Part shown: piece after piece, positions 14,540 through 24,562 of the stretch
Layout: the number at the start of each line of letters is the position of its first letter
Numbering within the stretch: the stretch's first letter is position 1
Assembly: GCA_017502265.1 (NCBI GenBank)
Contig: JAFVVI010000029.1
Coordinates: forward strand, 1 to 35,923
Direction: 5' to 3'
DNA: 35,923 bases
Source of the DNA: Oscillospiraceae bacterium
GTDB lineage: Bacteria > Bacillota > Clostridia > Oscillospirales > Oscillospiraceae
Translations under genes and position numbers: made by a program
Notes under the pieces: generated by a model
What the model saw: only the letters and a program-made list of their open reading frames with translations
What the model was told of the DNA's origin: nothing
The model's database searches: none

Positions 14540-16336
14540 TCATTCACCTATCAGTGTTTCCATCTCGTCCAGCAGCTGGCCGAACAAAGAAAGGGCAGCC
14601 TCCACAGGCTCCGGGCCGGTCATATCCACACCTGCGCCCTTCAGCAGGTCAATGGGACTCTTGGAGCAGCCGCCGGACAGGAATTTCAGGTAATCGGCCA
14701 CGGCAGGCTCGCCCTCCTTCAGGATCCGCCGGGACAGGGCGATAGCTGCGGAGTAGCCGGTCGCATACTGGAACACATAATAATTATAGTAGAAATGGGG
14801 AATTCTTGCCCACTCCACGGCAATCTGATCGTCAACCACCATATCCGGGCCAAAATATTCCGCATTCAGACGCCGATACTCCCTGCACAGTACATCTGCC
14901 GTCAGGGTCTGGCCCTCGGCCACCATTTTGCCGATGTTCAGCTCGAACTCAGCGAACATGGTCTGGCGGTACAGTGTGCCCTTAAACTGCTCCAAGAAGT
15001 GGTTAATGAGATAGATTCGTTCTTTTTTGTCGGTGGTCTTGTTCAGCAGATACTCCATCAGCAGCGCTTCATTGCAGGTGGAGGCAACCTCAGCTACGAA
15101 GATCACATAATTCGCATCCACAGGATTCTGGTGCTTGTTTGACAGGTAGGAGTGCAGAGCGTGACCCATCTCGTGGGCCAGGGTAAACTGGCTGTCCAGA
15201 GTGCCGGAGTAGTTCAGCAGCACATAAGGATGGACCTTTGCGCCGGCGGAGTAGGCGCCGCTGCGCTTACCTTCGTTCTGATACACATCGATCCAGCGGT
15301 TTTCAAAGCCTTCTTTGAGGATCTTGCGGTACTCCTCACCCAAGGGTGCCAGCGCATCATACACCGTCTGCTTGGCATCGGCAAAGGGAATCTTCTGATC
15401 CACATCGGCAACCAATGGGGTATACACATCGTAGAAATGCAGCTCGTCCACGCCCAGCATTTTCTTCCGCAGTCGGACATAACGGTGCATTTTATCCATA
15501 TTCTTGTGAACGGTTTCGATAAGATTCAGGTACACAGAGGTGGGCACATTGGTATTAAATAGCGCCGCCTCAAAGGCATTTTCGTGTTTCCGCGCCTCTG
15601 CAAAGAATTTCAGCTGCTTATTCTGGGCATTGAGCAGCGCAGCTGCGGTATTTTTGAAGTCGGAAAAGCCCTTGTACAGGCTCTCGTAGGCATTCTTCCG
15701 CAGGACCCGGTCTGCTCCGCTTTGGATGGGCACAAAAGTGGCCTGGCTGACGGTATGCGGGTTACCCTGGGCATCCAGCGCATCAGCAAATTTCAAATCT
15801 GCATCGGCAAACATACCGTAAACTGTATCCGGTGTCTGGGATAGTTCGCCGGCAGAAGCCAGCAGCTTTTCCTCAGCAGGAGACAGAATATGGGCCTTTT
15901 TCCGGCGCACATTGGTCAGCGCTCTGCGATAGCGCTCCAAAGCGGGACATTCAGCATAAAAACTATCCATAGTTTCTTCAGGAATGGCCAATAGCTCCGG
16001 TGTCTCAAAGCTGAGAGCCGCGCCAATTGCCACAACGATGCTCATAAACTTACCGGTCATTGCCTGGTAGGTGGCATTGCGGGTATCTTCATCGCTTTTG
16101 CGCATACAGTAGTTTGCCAGCAGGGAAATTTTCTCATCGGTGGTTTCCGACTTGCGCAGATAGGCAAACAAAACCTCACCGCTCTCCCCCAGCCGGCCCG
16201 CATAGCCGACCAGCTCCTTCTGATCCTGCTCCAGCGTAGCCAGTTCTTCTTCCCATGCTGCATCGCTGGGGTACATATCTTCTGTTGCCCAGGTATCCTC
16301 CACAGGAATCTGGGAACGCTCGCGAACTTTATCCAT
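14540..16336 (-). CDS. pepF: oligoendopeptidase F (M3 metallopeptidase)
   Basis: A 598-residue cytoplasmic zinc peptidase of family M3B that cuts oligopeptides. The zinc motif HEMGHALHS lies near residue 388, after SGTLDSQFTLA and before the downstream glutamate in FVAEVASTCNEALL (third zinc ligand). The N-terminal PepF domain (about 110-180) contains FETPELLAIPEE and RRKKAHILSPAEEKLLA, both typical. The C-terminal FQYATGYSAAIALSRRIL is also conserved. ATG 16336 is chosen because TAGGAGG lies seven bases upstream; the open frame 13 codons further up has no ribosome site. It has its own promoter at 16364-16369, and the small gene downstream shares its transcript. Confidence 0.96.
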   Translation of the reverse strand: MDKVRERSQIPVEDTWATEDMYPSDAAWEEELATLEQDQKELVGYAGRLGESGEVLFAYLRKSETTDEKISLLANYCMRKSDEDTRNATYQAMTGKFMSIVVAIGAALSFETPELLAIPEETMDSFYAECPALERYRRALTNVRRKKAHILSPAEEKLLASAGELSQTPDTVYGMFADADLKFADALDAQGNPHTVSQATFVPIQSGADRVLRKNAYESLYKGFSDFKNTAAALLNAQNKQLKFFAEARKHENAFEAALFNTNVPTSVYLNLIETVHKNMDKMHRYVRLRKKMLGVDELHFYDVYTPLVADVDQKIPFADAKQTVYDALAPLGEEYRKILKEGFENRWIDVYQNEGKRSGAYSAGAKVHPYVLLNYSGTLDSQFTLAHEMGHALHSYLSNKHQNPVDANYVIFVAEVASTCNEALLMEYLLNKTTDKKERIYLINHFLEQFKGTLYRQTMFAEFELNIGKMVAEGQTLTADVLCREYRRLNAEYFGPDMVVDDQIAVEWARIPHFYYNYYVFQYATGYSAAIALSRRILKEGEPAVADYLKFLSGGCSKSPIDLLKGAGVDMTGPEPVEAALSLFGQLLDEMETLIGE

Positions 16337-16363
16337 AATCTTGCCTCCTAAAGGATTTTTATT

Positions 16364-16392
16364 ATTATACCACATTGCATGCCAAAAAGAAA
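16364..16392 (-). promoter_or_regulatory. extended -10 promoter of pepF
   Basis: On the minus strand TATAAT (16364-16369) preceded by TGG (extended -10). The -35 at 17 bases is poor (TTTCTT, 16387-16392). Predicted start near 16357, about 20 bases before the pepF start codon. Confidence 0.7.
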
Positions 16393-16399
16393 GTTTTCC

Positions 16400-16428
16400 T
16401 TGTATTTATTTCCTTGGTATGGTAGAAT
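16400..16428 (+). promoter_or_regulatory. promoter of the DMT transporter gene with overlapping palindrome
   Basis: TTGTAT (16400-16405), 17-base spacer, TAGAAT (16423-16428) with extended TGG. A perfect 14-base palindrome GGTAGAATTCTACC (16421-16434) covers the -10 box and the predicted start, a position where a repressor would block initiation. The predicted leader is only about 13 bases, starting at the Shine-Dalgarno. Confidence 0.55.
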
Positions 16429-16447
16429 TCTACCCGGTGATTTACTT

Positions 16448-17338
16448 ATGAAAAAACAAATAAAAGGCAGTTTGTCCATTATCGTAGCAACTGTTATCTG
16501 GGGTACTGCCTTTGTGGCCCAAAGTATAGGCATGGATCATATCGGGCCCTTTACCTTCCAGGCGGTCAGATGCCTTATGGCTGTACTGGTCTTGCTTCCC
16601 ATCATTGCCGTTTCCGACAAATTATCCGGCAAGAACTTTTGGCGCAGTTGGTGCGACCCAACTTTATGGAAGGCCGGTTTTCTATGCGGCACGCCGCTGT
16701 TTATTGCGGTCAATCTGCAGCAGATGGGTATCGTGGATACCGACGCGGGAAAATCCGCGTTCCTCACCGCGATGTATATTGTATTTGTACCCATACTGGG
16801 CATTTTCCGGGGGCAAAAACCATCAAAATGGATACCTATCAGCGTGGCTCTGGCGGTTGTGGGATTATATTTTCTCAGCTGCGCAGGCGTAACGGCCATC
16901 GCAACCGCCGACTTATTGCTACTGGGCTGCGCGCTGGCTTTCGCCCTGCAGATCCTGTGTGTGGATATGTTTGCAAACAAGGTAGACTGCATTCGGCTCA
17001 ACTGCATCAGCAGTCTTCTGTGCGCGGCACTTTCCGGGGCTGTGATGTTCTTGACTGAAACACCCACCTGGGAGGGAATCGGCAACTGCATTGGACCGCT
17101 GGCTTATGCCGGCTGCCTGTCTATGGGCATTGCCTATTCCCTGCAAATGATCGGGCAAAGGGATATGCATCCGGCTACCGCCTCATTGCTTATGAGTATG
17201 GAATCGGTTTTTGCCGTTCTGGCAGGCTGGCTGATCTTGGGCGAGCGCCTGACACCCTGGGAAGGATTGGGCTGCGCGCTGGTACTGATTGCCGTAGTAT
17301 TATCGCAAATTCCTGATAGAAAGAAGACCTCTGTTTAA
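16448..17338 (+). CDS. DMT-superfamily transporter (EamA family)
   Basis: A 296-residue membrane protein with ten predicted spans in two repeated EamA halves, the drug/metabolite transporter fold. The first half starts with SIIVATVIWGTAFVAQS and has the conserved GPFTFQAVRCLMAVLVLLP. The second starts near ATADLLLLGCALAFALQ and ends with PATASLLMSMESVFAVLAGWLILGERLTPWEGLGCALVL, the typical EamA signature around the glutamate. The substrate is unknown (amino acid or metabolite export in relatives). GGTGA at 16436-16440 precedes ATG 16448; the in-frame codons from 16379 overlap the pepF promoter and lack a ribosome site. It is divergent from pepF. Its stop codon lies in the loop of the terminator. 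Confidence 0.92.
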   Translation: MKKQIKGSLSIIVATVIWGTAFVAQSIGMDHIGPFTFQAVRCLMAVLVLLPIIAVSDKLSGKNFWRSWCDPTLWKAGFLCGTPLFIAVNLQQMGIVDTDAGKSAFLTAMYIVFVPILGIFRGQKPSKWIPISVALAVVGLYFLSCAGVTAIATADLLLLGCALAFALQILCVDMFANKVDCIRLNCISSLLCAALSGAVMFLTETPTWEGIGNCIGPLAYAGCLSMGIAYSLQMIGQRDMHPATASLLMSMESVFAVLAGWLILGERLTPWEGLGCALVLIAVVLSQIPDRKKTSV

Positions 17339-17349
17339 GAGGTCTTCTT
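17321..17349. terminator. terminator spanning the transporter stop codon
   Basis: A 12-bp stem AAGAAGACCTCT (17321-17332) with its complement (17338-17349) and a five-base loop. It is followed by TTTCTTATTTTTTAT on the plus strand and a weaker TTTCTAT on the minus strand. The TAA of the transporter gene is at 17336-17338, so the left arm encodes its last residues. It also closes the convergent pyrH-udp cluster four bases beyond the udp stop. Confidence 0.85.
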
Positions 17350-17352
17350 TTC

Positions 17353-18117
17353 TTATTTTTTATCTGCGGCAATGATCCGTTTCATTGCTTCAATACCTAC
17401 ACGGATCGCGCCGGAGGTATCCTCGGTCATAGGCATGGCAAGACCGGCCTTTTCCCGTTCCTGATTCCACACCGCGTGGAAGCAGCTGCCGCAGCGGACA
17501 CCCAATGCCGCCGCCACAACAAACAGCGCCGCTGATTCCATTTCGCTGGCCTTCACACCCAGTCGTTTCCAGCTTTCCCATTTCTGCAGCAATTCATAAC
17601 TGACAGGGCTTTTTTCGGGGGAATGCTGGCCGTAGAAGGAGTCTTTGCACTGGACAACGCCTGTGTGGGTGCGGTAGCCCAAATCCTCGCTTGCGGCTTT
17701 CAGCGCTGCAACAATTGCGAAATCCGGTACTGCCGGAAATTCAATGGGAGCATATTCCAGGGAGGTATGTTCAAAGCGCACAGCGCCGGTGGCTACCACA
17801 ACATCACCGGGCAGCACATCCATATGGATGCCGCCGCAGGTACCGATGCGAATAAAGGTATCCGCGCCGATGGCAGATAGTTCCTCCATAGCAATAGAGG
17901 CCGACGGACCGCCGATGCCAGTGGAGCAGACAGAGACCTTTTCTCCCAGAAGATAGCCGGTGTAGATGTTATACTCCCGGTTCATACCGATGTGGACAGG
18001 GTTGTCAAAGTGGGAAGCGATTGCTTCACACCGGCCCGGATCGCCGGGCAGGAAGCAATATCTGCCTACATCCCCCGCCTTGCAGCGGATATGGAACTGC
18101 ATACCAATGTCTTGCAT
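17353..18117 (-). CDS. udp: uridine phosphorylase-like nucleoside phosphorylase
   Basis: A 254-residue member of nucleoside phosphorylase family 1. It splits a nucleoside with phosphate to free base plus (deoxy)ribose-1-phosphate. [10 protein letters not shown] (phosphate site), [25 protein letters not shown] and the [11 protein letters not shown] (substrate-binding Glu-Met-Glu) loop are visible. [16 protein letters not shown] resembles uridine phosphorylase more than purine enzymes, so Udp is the preferred call; a purine or broad nucleoside role cannot be excluded. The start ATG 18117 follows GAGGTGAT; the upstream in-frame start would overlap polC. It begins ten bases after the polC stop and is the last gene of the long pyrH cluster, ending at a terminator. 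Confidence 0.85.
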   Translation of the reverse strand: MQDIGMQFHIRCKAGDVGRYCFLPGDPGRCEAIASHFDNPVHIGMNREYNIYTGYLLGEKVSVCSTGIGGPSASIAMEELSAIGADTFIRIGTCGGIHMDVLPGDVVVATGAVRFEHTSLEYAPIEFPAVPDFAIVAALKAASEDLGYRTHTGVVQCKDSFYGQHSPEKSPVSYELLQKWESWKRLGVKASEMESAALFVVAAALGVRCGSCFHAVWNQEREKAGLAMPMTEDTSGAIRVGIEAMKRIIAADKK

Positions 18118-18127
18118 AGTATCACCT

Positions 18128-21100
18128 CTAAATAATGTCAAACAGGTTTACCTGGCTGGTGTCCGGCAAATCGCCGAATGCCCCTGCTTCTTTGAGCATT
18201 TGCAAGTGGGTCTTGGACACCTTAGGACAGGCTGCAGCCACTTCCTCAATGGACAGGAAGCTTCTGCCCTCTCTGCCGTTCATCAGATCCCAGGCAGCGG
18301 TTTCACCCAGGCCGGACACCGCCACAAAGGGTGGAAGCAGCTTGCCGTCTTTAATCAAGAATTTGGTTGCGTGGCTATGGTACAGGCTGATAGGGGCAAA
18401 CTCGAAGCCCCGGAGATAGAACTCATAGACTACCTCCAATGTGGTCAGCAGGTCCTCATCCTTGGCGGTAGCATCTTCATTGTTTTCGATGGCGTGGATA
18501 TTGGCAACTACCATATCCATACCACCGGTCATCAGCACCGCATCAAAGCCGCCTTTCTGGCTGCGGCGGTAGAAATACGCGGAATAGAATGCCAGCGGAT
18601 GATTCACCTTAAACCAAGCGATACGGAAAGCCATCATAACATAAGCCACCGCGTGGGCCTTGGGGAACAGATACTTGATCTTCTTACAGGATCCGATATA
18701 CCAATCCGGCACGCCGGCAGCCCGCATCTCTTCCTCCGCGCCATCCGGCAGTCCCCTGCCCTTACGCACAGCCTCCATGATCTTGAAAGCGCGCTTTTCC
18801 GGCAGGCCGCAGGCGATCAGATAGATCATAATATCGTCACGGCAACCAATGGTCTGGTCCACGCTGGCAGTTCCGGACACGATCAGGTCCTTGGCATTGC
18901 CCAGCCACACATCCGTACCGTGGGTGTAGCCGGAGATACGCACCAGGAAATCAAACTTTTCCGGCTTGGTGTCTAGCAGAACGCCCCGGGTAAACCGGGT
19001 ATTAAACTCCGGCACGGCCACCGCGCCGGTGGGTCCTAATATTTTATCGTTCTCGTAGCCCAGCACCTTGGAGGATGTAAAGATCGACATGGTATCTTTA
19101 TCATCTAAGGGGATTGTCTTGGCATCCACACCGGTCATATCCTCCATCATACGGATCATGGTGGGGTCATCGTGACCCAGCATATCCAGCTTCAGAAGGT
19201 TTTCCTCCATGGAGTGATATTCAAAATGGGTGGTGATCTGGTCGGAATTGGGGTCATCTGCCGGGTGCTGCACCGGGCAGAAATCCCAGATTTCATTTTC
19301 CTGGGGGATAACCACCAGACCGCCCGGGTGCTGACCGGTGGTCCGGCGCACACCCACACAACCGGCAGACAGTCGGTTTACCTCCGCAGCCGAGGCTGTC
19401 TTTCCCCGCTCGGAAAGGTATTTTTTTACATAGCCAAAAGCCGTCTTTTCTGCCACTGTACCCACTGTGCCGGCCCGGAAAACATGAGATTTTCCGAACA
19501 TTTCCGTACAGTAAGCGTGGGCATTGGCCTGGTATTCACCAGAGAAGTTCAGGTCAATATCCGGCACTTTGTCGCCGCCAAAGCCCAGGAAGGTCTCAAA
19601 GGGAATGTTAAAGCCCTCCTTGGCATAGGGCGTGCCGCACTTGGGACACACCGCATCCGGCAGGTCCGCGCCACAGGCAAAGCCCTCGGGAACATCAAAG
19701 GTGGTATACTTACATTCCGGATTGGGGCAGCGGTAGTGGGGCGGGAAGGAATTAACCTCGGTAATACCGGACATAAAGGCCACAATAGACGAGCCGACAG
19801 AGCCACGGGAGCCAACCAGATAGCCGTGCTCCAGGGAATTCTGCACCAGGCGCTGGGCAGACATATAGATCACATCATAGTGACAGGTTATGATATCGTT
19901 CAGCTCCGTGTCGATACGCTTGCGGATCAACTCCGGGGGATTCTCGCCATAGAGCCGATGCATCTTACCGTAGACCAGTGCCTTCAGATCCTCCACAGAG
20001 TTTTCAATCTTGGGGGCAAACAGGTTATGAGGAACAGGCCGCACAACATCGCACATATCGGCGATCAGATTGGGATTTGTAACGACCACCTCGTAGGCCT
20101 TGTCCTCTCCCAGATAAGAGAATTCCCGGAGCATCTCATCGGTGGTGCGGAAATACAAAGGATTGGGCCGGTCACAGTCCTCAAAGCCCTTGGTGGCCAA
20201 AAGAATGTGCCGGAATATCTCATCCTCGGGATGGAGGAAATGCACGTCGCCGGTAGCCACCACAGGCTTATCCAGCATTTCACCCAGACGGACCACCGTA
20301 CGGTTAAATTCCCGCAGTTCCTCTTCGGTCTTGACGATCCCCTTGTCCAGCATAAAAGCATTGTTGCTGATGGGCTGGATTTCCAAAAAGTCATAGAAGG
20401 AAGCAATGCGCTTCAGCTCGTCCTCACTCTTACCGTCCATAATGGCCTGAAACAGCTCGCCGGCCTCGCAGGCGGAGCCGATAACAAGGCCCTCTCGAAG
20501 TCGGAGAATTTCAGACTTGGGCATACGGGGTTGGCGCTTGAAGTACTCCAGATTGGAAAGGCTTATCAGTTCATACAGATTCCGCAGGCCCAGCTGGTTC
20601 TTGGCAAACAGGATAATATGACGGGCGTGCCGGTTGCCAATTTGATTCTTGGAACGCAGGCCCTCCATAGCCGGGTTAACGGCCTGCAGGTTGGTGATGC
20701 CCATTTCTGTCAGCTTTTCCAGCATTTTTGCCATGATCAGGCCACAGGTAACCGCATCGTCTGCGGCCCGGTGGTGATTGAATTCCGGTAAGCTCAGGGC
20801 CTTGGCCACAATATCCAGCTTGAACTTGCCCAGATTGGGCATCAGATTCTGGGAAAGTATCAGTGTATCGGCAGAGGTTAAATTGTAGGCATAGCCCAGT
20901 CGCTGACAGGCGGCCCGGATAAAACCGGTATCAAAATCCGCATTGTGGGCCACCAGCACCCGGTCACCCACAAATTCCAGGAACTTGGGGAAAACCTCCT
21001 CCAGCTTGGGCGCGCCCCGGAGCATAGCATCGGTGATGCCGGTCAGTTCCGTGGTTTCCTTGGACAGTTTCATGCCGGGATCAACAAAGGTCTGGAAACG

Positions 21101-22444
21101 GTCGATCTCCCGGCCGTTTTCCATCAGCACCGCGCCAATCTCGATAATCTTGTCGTCCCGGGAGGAAAGGCCGGTGGTCTCCAGGTCGAAAGCAACATAG
21201 GCTTCCGTAAAGGACATATCCCGGCTACCGTGGACCACGATCCGATCATCCACATCGTTTACATAATATCCCTCGCAGCCGTAGAGGATCTTAATATCCT
21301 CATCTGTGCCGGCCACCTTCGGCGCGCCCTTCCAATCCTCCACCGTGTGCAGCGCGTCGGTAAAGGACTGGCAGCAGCCGTGGTCGGTGATGGCGATGGC
21401 TCTGTGACCCCAGGCAGCCGCTTGTTTGATGGCATCTTTGGTATTGGTTAAAGCATCCATATTGGACATAATGGTATGCAGGTGCAGCTCCACCCGCTTG
21501 TCCCCTTCTGCCAGATCCTTTCGCTTTTCCATAGCGCCGGGCATAATGGCATTTGGCCGCAGTACCATCTCATTATCAAACTGGTTGATTTGCAGGCGGC
21601 CCTGCACCTTCAAGACAGAACCTACCTTCACCTGCTCCAGGATCGGCTTGGCCTCATTATTTTCCATAAACCGATTGATCCGCACAGAACCACGGTGATC
21701 GGTCATATCAAAATTGATGACCCAGGCGTTGCGCTTTTTCAGCTCCTTATGTTCTACGCTAAACACCCGGCCCTCTACAATCACACTGCCCATATCCAGA
21801 TTCAGTTCATCCATCGGCACACTCTTGCCCTTAAAGGACTTTCCGTAAATGGTGGATTGGTCTGCCGGCGCCGCCTGTTCTTTTTTGGGCATAGCAGATA
21901 CTCTGGGCAGGTCAGTCAGGATACTGCCGCGCATCTGCTCCATAGCATCGAAAAGGGCTTGTCCCTCCAGTATCTGGCCCGGATGGATCGCAATAGATAC
22001 TTGGGTGTCAAACATCTCCTGCAGCTGCCTTACCACCGTGGGTACGGCCTCCTGCAAGGCATCTTTGCCGTTAGCCTTCAGGTAAATATGCAGAATCCCA
22101 TCCTCCCACTCCCAGCGGGCGCCGGCCAGCGAACCGCGGCTCATAGAGTCGCAGGCAATAAACAAGGCCATCAAGTCCTCATACCCCATATTTTCCAACT
22201 GGTCGGCAGGATAGGTTGCCTTGATCTTCAATTTGTCCAGACCGTAGGATGCTTCAATTTCCTTTTGAATCTGCTTGATGTATTTTTCCGGTATGTAGCG
22301 CTCCGCGTGGATGGCTATGGATACCGACCGGGTAGCCGGATCTATATCCGCAGCGGCAATGGCCGCCTGAGAAAATGCCTCACGCAGTTCCTCAGACGGC
22401 GCATAGTCCGCAAACATATTCAAAAGGTATACATTTTGTGACAT
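18128..22444 (-). CDS. polC: DNA polymerase III alpha subunit, PolC type
   Basis: A 1438-residue PolC, the main replicative polymerase of low-GC Gram-positives. In order: N-terminal domain (1-190); OB fold (about 215-300); PHP domain from [14 protein letters not shown] (HLHT 321-324), split by the inserted DEDDh 3'-5' exonuclease (AFDLETTG 418-425, HNADFDTG 500-507, HHRAADDA 557-564); the rest of PHP; then the polymerase. The palm has GSRGSVGSS (878-886) and the catalytic aspartates in PDIDLNF (961-967). A zinc module is formed by cysteines 906, 911, 924, 933 and 936. The C-terminus ends in QVNLFDII, a QxxLF clamp-binding motif. AGAGGT precedes ATG. It lies ten bases after ispG; usual length is about 1440. 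Confidence 0.98.
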   Translation of the reverse strand: MSQNVYLLNMFADYAPSEELREAFSQAAIAAADIDPATRSVSIAIHAERYIPEKYIKQIQKEIEASYGLDKLKIKATYPADQLENMGYEDLMALFIACDSMSRGSLAGARWEWEDGILHIYLKANGKDALQEAVPTVVRQLQEMFDTQVSIAIHPGQILEGQALFDAMEQMRGSILTDLPRVSAMPKKEQAAPADQSTIYGKSFKGKSVPMDELNLDMGSVIVEGRVFSVEHKELKKRNAWVINFDMTDHRGSVRINRFMENNEAKPILEQVKVGSVLKVQGRLQINQFDNEMVLRPNAIMPGAMEKRKDLAEGDKRVELHLHTIMSNMDALTNTKDAIKQAAAWGHRAIAITDHGCCQSFTDALHTVEDWKGAPKVAGTDEDIKILYGCEGYYVNDVDDRIVVHGSRDMSFTEAYVAFDLETTGLSSRDDKIIEIGAVLMENGREIDRFQTFVDPGMKLSKETTELTGITDAMLRGAPKLEEVFPKFLEFVGDRVLVAHNADFDTGFIRAACQRLGYAYNLTSADTLILSQNLMPNLGKFKLDIVAKALSLPEFNHHRAADDAVTCGLIMAKMLEKLTEMGITNLQAVNPAMEGLRSKNQIGNRHARHIILFAKNQLGLRNLYELISLSNLEYFKRQPRMPKSEILRLREGLVIGSACEAGELFQAIMDGKSEDELKRIASFYDFLEIQPISNNAFMLDKGIVKTEEELREFNRTVVRLGEMLDKPVVATGDVHFLHPEDEIFRHILLATKGFEDCDRPNPLYFRTTDEMLREFSYLGEDKAYEVVVTNPNLIADMCDVVRPVPHNLFAPKIENSVEDLKALVYGKMHRLYGENPPELIRKRIDTELNDIITCHYDVIYMSAQRLVQNSLEHGYLVGSRGSVGSSIVAFMSGITEVNSFPPHYRCPNPECKYTTFDVPEGFACGADLPDAVCPKCGTPYAKEGFNIPFETFLGFGGDKVPDIDLNFSGEYQANAHAYCTEMFGKSHVFRAGTVGTVAEKTAFGYVKKYLSERGKTASAAEVNRLSAGCVGVRRTTGQHPGGLVVIPQENEIWDFCPVQHPADDPNSDQITTHFEYHSMEENLLKLDMLGHDDPTMIRMMEDMTGVDAKTIPLDDKDTMSIFTSSKVLGYENDKILGPTGAVAVPEFNTRFTRGVLLDTKPEKFDFLVRISGYTHGTDVWLGNAKDLIVSGTASVDQTIGCRDDIMIYLIACGLPEKRAFKIMEAVRKGRGLPDGAEEEMRAAGVPDWYIGSCKKIKYLFPKAHAVAYVMMAFRIAWFKVNHPLAFYSAYFYRRSQKGGFDAVLMTGGMDMVVANIHAIENNEDATAKDEDLLTTLEVVYEFYLRGFEFAPISLYHSHATKFLIKDGKLLPPFVAVSGLGETAAWDLMNGREGRSFLSIEEVAAACPKVSKTHLQMLKEAGAFGDLPDTSQVNLFDII

Positions 22445-22454
22445 AAAAACCTCT

Positions 22455-23492
22455 TTACATTGCTTCGATTCTCTCTAAAAGCGCAGGCAGTAATGCATCG
22501 TAGGGCAGCTTACAGATCTGCTGACCCTTTTCAAACAGCATACCGCAGCCATCGCCGCCAGCAATACCGATATCTGCCTCCCGGGCTTCCCCGGGACCGT
22601 TGACAATACAACCCATAACCGCAACGGTGATAGGTTTTTGGCAGTCTTTCAGCGCTTCATCTACACGGTTTACAAGGCCGATCAGGTCGATTTGTGTACG
22701 CCCGCAGGTGGGGCAGGAGATAATATTCACGCCCTCTTTCCGCAGGCCGGCAGCCTTGAGAATATCCTTGGCTGCGTAGACCTCCTCCACCGGGTCATCA
22801 GTAAGGCTTACCCGGATTGTATCACCGATGCCGTCCAATAAAAGCGCACCGATTCCCATTGCGGACTTCATCAGGCCCATACGCACAGGACCGGTCTCCG
22901 TCACGCCGATATGGATGGGATAATCGCACTTGCTGCGGAACAATCTGGCCGCTGCCACCATTGTGGGCACATTGGAGGATTTCATAGACACGCAGGTGTC
23001 GTAAAAGTCGTACTTTTCCAGCAGTTCCAGGTGCTGGAAGGCGCTTTCCACCAGCGCCTCAGCTGAAGGGTGACCGTACTTTTCCAGTAATTTTTTATCA
23101 AGGCTGCCGCCGTTGACACCAATGCGGATGGGAATATTCCGTTGCTTGCAGGCCGCAACCACCGCCTGCACATTCTCTTCCCCGCCGATATTACCGGGGT
23201 TGATACGGATCTTGGCTGCGCCGCCTTCCGCGGCCAACAGGGCCAGCTTATAGTCAAAATGGATATCTGCCACCAGCGGCAGGGGCGAAGCCTTACAAAT
23301 CTCAGCAAATTTCTCCGCCGCCTCCCGGTTGGGCACTGCCAAACGGACAATCTGACAACCGGCAGAGGCCAACTTGCGGATTTGGGCAAGAGAACCCTCC
23401 ACATCGGTGGTCTTTGTATTGAGCATAGACTGGATTGCGATGGGTGCGCCACCGCCAATGGGGACCTCCCCCACCAAAATCTGTCTTGTCAT
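22455..23492 (-). CDS. ispG: 4-hydroxy-3-methylbut-2-enyl-diphosphate synthase (flavodoxin-type)
   Basis: A 345-residue 4Fe-4S enzyme of the methylerythritol phosphate pathway, making HMBPP from MEcPP. The TIM-barrel half shows PIAIQSMLNTKTTDV, ADIHFDYKLAL and RINPGNIG. The Fe-S half carries C260 and C263 in SCPTCGR, C295 in VMGCIVNGPGEA and the cluster glutamate E302. All match the short bacterial form. AAGAGGT is upstream of ATG 23492, five bases after the rseP stop. It works in the same pathway as dxr two genes upstream; electron donors are not in the window. Its transcript continues into polC. Confidence 0.97.
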   Translation of the reverse strand: MTRQILVGEVPIGGGAPIAIQSMLNTKTTDVEGSLAQIRKLASAGCQIVRLAVPNREAAEKFAEICKASPLPLVADIHFDYKLALLAAEGGAAKIRINPGNIGGEENVQAVVAACKQRNIPIRIGVNGGSLDKKLLEKYGHPSAEALVESAFQHLELLEKYDFYDTCVSMKSSNVPTMVAAARLFRSKCDYPIHIGVTETGPVRMGLMKSAMGIGALLLDGIGDTIRVSLTDDPVEEVYAAKDILKAAGLRKEGVNIISCPTCGRTQIDLIGLVNRVDEALKDCQKPITVAVMGCIVNGPGEAREADIGIAGGDGCGMLFEKGQQICKLPYDALLPALLERIEAM

Positions 23493-23497
23493 AGCCG

Positions 23498-24550
23498 TTA
23501 CCTCTTAAAAATCACAAAAATGTCCTTGAATAGGATAATTGCCATAAAGGCAAGGAGCAGGATCATACCAACGCCGTGAATATACCCCTCATACTTGGGA
23601 TCTAATTTCTTTCGGGTGATGCCCTCGATGGCGCAGGTCAGCAGCAGGCCAAAGACGCGGCCGCCGTCCAATGCGGGAATGGGCAACATATTCATCACCG
23701 CCAGATTGATGGCGATAAAGCCGCCGATATAAAGCATATTTAAAAATGCATCCATCGAATTCTCCGCGGATTCAGCAGAATCGGACATAATCTGCACGAT
23801 ACCCACCGGGCCGGTCATATCCTTCAGGCCCGCCTGCCCGGATACCATCATCTGCAGGCTCAGCCGGACGCTACGAATAACATTCAAGCCGGAATGCCAG
23901 GTGTACTGGATCTTCTTGCCAAATGTGGCATCTTCCACGCCGAAGGAAAATCCGTAACGCTCTGTTTCCTCGCCGGGGAACAGGTGCTTTTCCATCTGAT
24001 AATCGTCAAACGCCAGTTTTTGGCCGTTCCGACGCACAACAAGGTCGTGGGTCTGGCTGGGATTCAGCTGGAGAAACATAGAAAAATCCGACTGGACATA
24101 GATCCGTTCCCCATCTATTTCCACAAGCTCATCGCCTACCTGCAGGCCACCCTCCCGGACCACTGTGCAACCGGGCTCCGCCTTGTCAATAACAGGGGTG
24201 ATAAATTGCTTGGCAGGGGCAAAGACAATGGCCAGGATCAGAAAACCGGCCACCAGATTCATAGCAGAACCGGCAACTAAAATAATCAGCCGCTTCCACC
24301 AATCCGCCTTTTGGAAAGAACGGGGGTCATCGGTATCCTGGTCCTCACCCTCCATGGCGCAATAGCCGCCGATGGGAATACAGCGAATAGAGTATTGGGT
24401 CTCCCCTTTTCCCCATTTTACAATTGCAGGGCCCATAAACATGGCAAATTCATTGACCCGGACCTTGAAGGCCTTTGCCGCCAGAAAGTGGCCCAGTTCG
24501 TGGACAAATATTAAGATGCTGAAAAGTAAAACTGCAAACAGAATGGTCAT
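23498..24550 (-). CDS. rseP: RseP/site-2 family zinc metalloprotease
   Basis: A 350-residue intramembrane protease of family M50B. The zinc motif HELGH (H17, E18, H21) is in the first membrane span, a PDZ domain lies at about 110-190 (GLQVGDELVEIDGERI), and the second active-site span has NMLPIPALDGGR near 285-297, giving the third zinc ligand. Four spans are predicted. Family members cut anti-sigma factors or signal peptides within the membrane (Bacillus RasP); the substrates here are unknown. GAGGA lies six bases before ATG. It sits between dxr and ispG, the usual position in Firmicutes. Confidence 0.96.
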   Translation of the reverse strand: MTILFAVLLFSILIFVHELGHFLAAKAFKVRVNEFAMFMGPAIVKWGKGETQYSIRCIPIGGYCAMEGEDQDTDDPRSFQKADWWKRLIILVAGSAMNLVAGFLILAIVFAPAKQFITPVIDKAEPGCTVVREGGLQVGDELVEIDGERIYVQSDFSMFLQLNPSQTHDLVVRRNGQKLAFDDYQMEKHLFPGEETERYGFSFGVEDATFGKKIQYTWHSGLNVIRSVRLSLQMMVSGQAGLKDMTGPVGIVQIMSDSAESAENSMDAFLNMLYIGGFIAINLAVMNMLPIPALDGGRVFGLLLTCAIEGITRKKLDPKYEGYIHGVGMILLLAFMAIILFKDIFVIFKR

Positions 24551-24562
24551 AAAAATCCTCGA

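Noticed and set aside
19172-20791. 539-codon open frame on the plus strand opposite polC
   Set aside because: It is the antisense shadow of a fully conserved PolC coding region, has no ribosome site, and its residue make-up (many H, Q, R) is typical of a complementary frame.
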